Shown here: positions 29,161 to 30,245 of the stretch, piece by piece
Numbering within the stretch: the stretch's first letter is position 1
Layout of the letters: each line of letters starts with the position of its first letter
NCBI GenBank assembly: GCA_023456105.1
Contig: JAEYAO010000099.1
Location: forward strand, 1 to 30,245
Direction of reading: 5' to 3'
Origin: Pseudomonadota bacterium
GTDB taxonomy: Bacteria; Pseudomonadota; Alphaproteobacteria; Caulobacterales; Caulobacteraceae
DNA: 30,245 nt
The notes under the pieces: generated by a model
Told to the model about the DNA's origin: nothing
What the model saw: only the letters and a program-made list of their open reading frames with translations
Database searches by the model: none
Position numbers and translations under genes: made by a program

Positions 29161-30245
29161 ATGATCGCCAGTCTTCGTCGCGCTCTTGTCTTCCTTCTCA
29201 CCGTGGGCCTGCTCAGCGCGGGTCCCGCCAGCATCGGCTCGGTGGACACCGGCTTCGGCGCCGCGCCCCTGCGGGCCCAAAGCTCTGAAAACAGCAAATA
29301 CGCCGCCATCGTCGTGGACGCGTCCACCGGAGAGGTGCTGTTCGACCGTTTCGCGGACGCCCGGCGCTACCCGGCCTCCACCACCAAGATGATGACCCTG
29401 TACCTGACGTTCGAGGCGCTGGAGCAGGGCAAGGTGCGGCTGGACGACGTGCTGACCGTCACCTCGCACGCCGCCTCGCAGCCGCCCTCCAAGCTGGGGC
29501 TGGGCGCGGGGCAGTCGATCACCCTGGACAACGCCATGCGCGCCACCGCTGTTCGTTCCGCCAACGACATGGCCGTGGCCCTGGCCGAACACATCGGCGG
29601 CGGTTCCGAGAGCCGCTTCACCGCCATGATGACGCTGAAGGCGCAGGAGCTGGGCATGACCCAGACCCGCTACGTCAACGCCAACGGCTTGCCGGACGGA
29701 CGGCAGGTCACCTCGGCCCGCGACCTGTCGATCCTGGCGCGCGCCATCATGCGCGACTATCCGCAGTACTACCGCTATTTCGGCCTGCACGACTGGGCCT
29801 ACAACGGCCGCGACTACCGCAACACTAACGGGCTGCTGGCCACGGGTCGCGGCTACGACGGCATGAAGACGGGCTACATCAACGCCTCGGGCTACAACCT
29901 GGTGGCGTCGGCGGTGCGCGATGGTCGGCGCATCATCACCGTGGTGCTGGGCGGCCGTTCCAGCGCCAGCCGCAACGCGCATGTCGCGGAACTGATGGAC
30001 ACCGGCTTCGAGCTGGAGCGCCGGCGCGAGGCCGGAGAGCGCATCCAGATCGCCCAGACCTTCTTTGAGCAACGCGGCTTCGGCCTCGGCTCGGCGGCCG
30101 CGGACGACGCGCCCATCGCCTACGCCTCGGCGTCGGACGAGGACGGCGGCGTCCCGGCGAACGCCGTGGCCTATACGGCCGCCCCCGCGCCGACAGTGCG
30201 GCCGACGCTGGTGGCCGACGCCGGCTCGACCGCCCGCGCCTGGAC
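29161..30245 (+). CDS. D-alanyl-D-alanine carboxypeptidase (DacA/PBP5-6 family), right-truncated
   Basis: The first 361 residues of a serine DD-peptidase that trims the terminal D-Ala of peptidoglycan stem peptides in the periplasm. A signal peptide is seen (about 1-40, RRALVFLLTVGLLSAGPASIG, ending near LRAQ). The penicillin-binding motifs are all present: STTK with nucleophile S73 and K76, SAN at 133-135, and KTG at 236-238. Further marks are NANGLPDGRQ and the NTNGLLATG-YDGMKTGYI block. After about 300 the sequence becomes Ala/Pro-rich and runs off the window; a C-terminal SPOR or other domain is possible beyond the edge. The ATG at 29161 puts the signal peptide at the N-terminus; an in-frame ATG at 29086 would add 25 unlikely residues. 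It is divergent from clpS. Confidence 0.94.
   Translation, partial: MIASLRRALVFLLTVGLLSAGPASIGSVDTGFGAAPLRAQSSENSKYAAIVVDASTGEVLFDRFADARRYPASTTKMMTLYLTFEALEQGKVRLDDVLTVTSHAASQPPSKLGLGAGQSITLDNAMRATAVRSANDMAVALAEHIGGGSESRFTAMMTLKAQELGMTQTRYVNANGLPDGRQVTSARDLSILARAIMRDYPQYYRYFGLHDWAYNGRDYRNTNGLLATGRGYDGMKTGYINASGYNLVASAVRDGRRIITVVLGGRSSASRNAHVAELMDTGFELERRREAGERIQIAQTFFEQRGFGLGSAAADDAPIAYASASDEDGGVPANAVAYTAAPAPTVRPTLVADAGSTARAW

Noticed and set aside
1..30245. CRISPR array, tandem repeats or an anti-phage defence island
   Set aside because: No regularly spaced direct repeats or cas genes were seen. The only defence-like locus is the single VapBC-type pair.

Overview
The window reads as chromosomal DNA from a Caulobacterales-type alphaproteobacterium, with Brevundimonas or a close relative of Caulobacter the best guess. 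The basis is high GC with strong GC bias at third codon positions, the divK-pleD pair whose PleD keeps the Caulobacter residue numbering (D53, RxxD at 359-362, GGEEF at 368-372), a large TonB-dependent receptor, clpS-clpA, and candidate CtrA-type and EcfG-type regulatory sites. Genus is inference; no 16S gene is present.

Layout. Positions 1-2006 are accessory DNA: the 5' end of an IS3-family transposase gene running off the left edge, a GC3-biased gene remnant, and a complete tyrosine integrase on the minus strand. The integrase ends the accessory stretch 81 bases from the CCA-bearing 3' end of tRNA-Ser(GCT), the usual arrangement at one edge of an integrated element. From 2243 to 7069 lies a tightly overlapping plus-strand surface polysaccharide operon (polyprenyl-phosphate sugar transferase, flippase, two GT2 glycosyltransferases). 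It converges on a minus-strand pair for reverse transsulfuration (cystathionine beta-synthase then a cystathionine gamma-synthase/lyase type enzyme). A VapBC-type toxin-antitoxin pair, RNase R and a Nudix hydrolase follow on the plus strand with almost no gaps (9770-13468).

A TonB-dependent receptor (minus) diverges from rpmG (plus). rpmG converges on the cell-cycle/c-di-GMP operon divK-pleD (minus), with a strong hairpin terminator between. Divergent from divK are dinB, pncB and, after a short gap, a cytoplasmic NodB-type deacetylase. Then come a small membrane protein and an unrecognised conserved protein on the minus strand, a RidA-FemAB-like pair, a CsbD stress protein with an EcfG-like promoter, and a secreted protein with a TonB-C-like region. 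The window closes with clpS-clpA (minus) and a divergent, right-truncated D-alanyl-D-alanine carboxypeptidase.

Functionally this is mostly core alphaproteobacterial genome: surface polysaccharide, cell-cycle control, regulated proteolysis, sulfur metabolism and RNA decay. I do not see a convincing undescribed multi-gene system. The most interesting points are the tRNA-Ser/integrase junction, the toxin-antitoxin pair placed directly ahead of RNase R, the candidate CtrA and EcfG sites, a palindromic intergenic repeat that supplies the stop codon of a gene, and one conserved-looking protein of unknown function.
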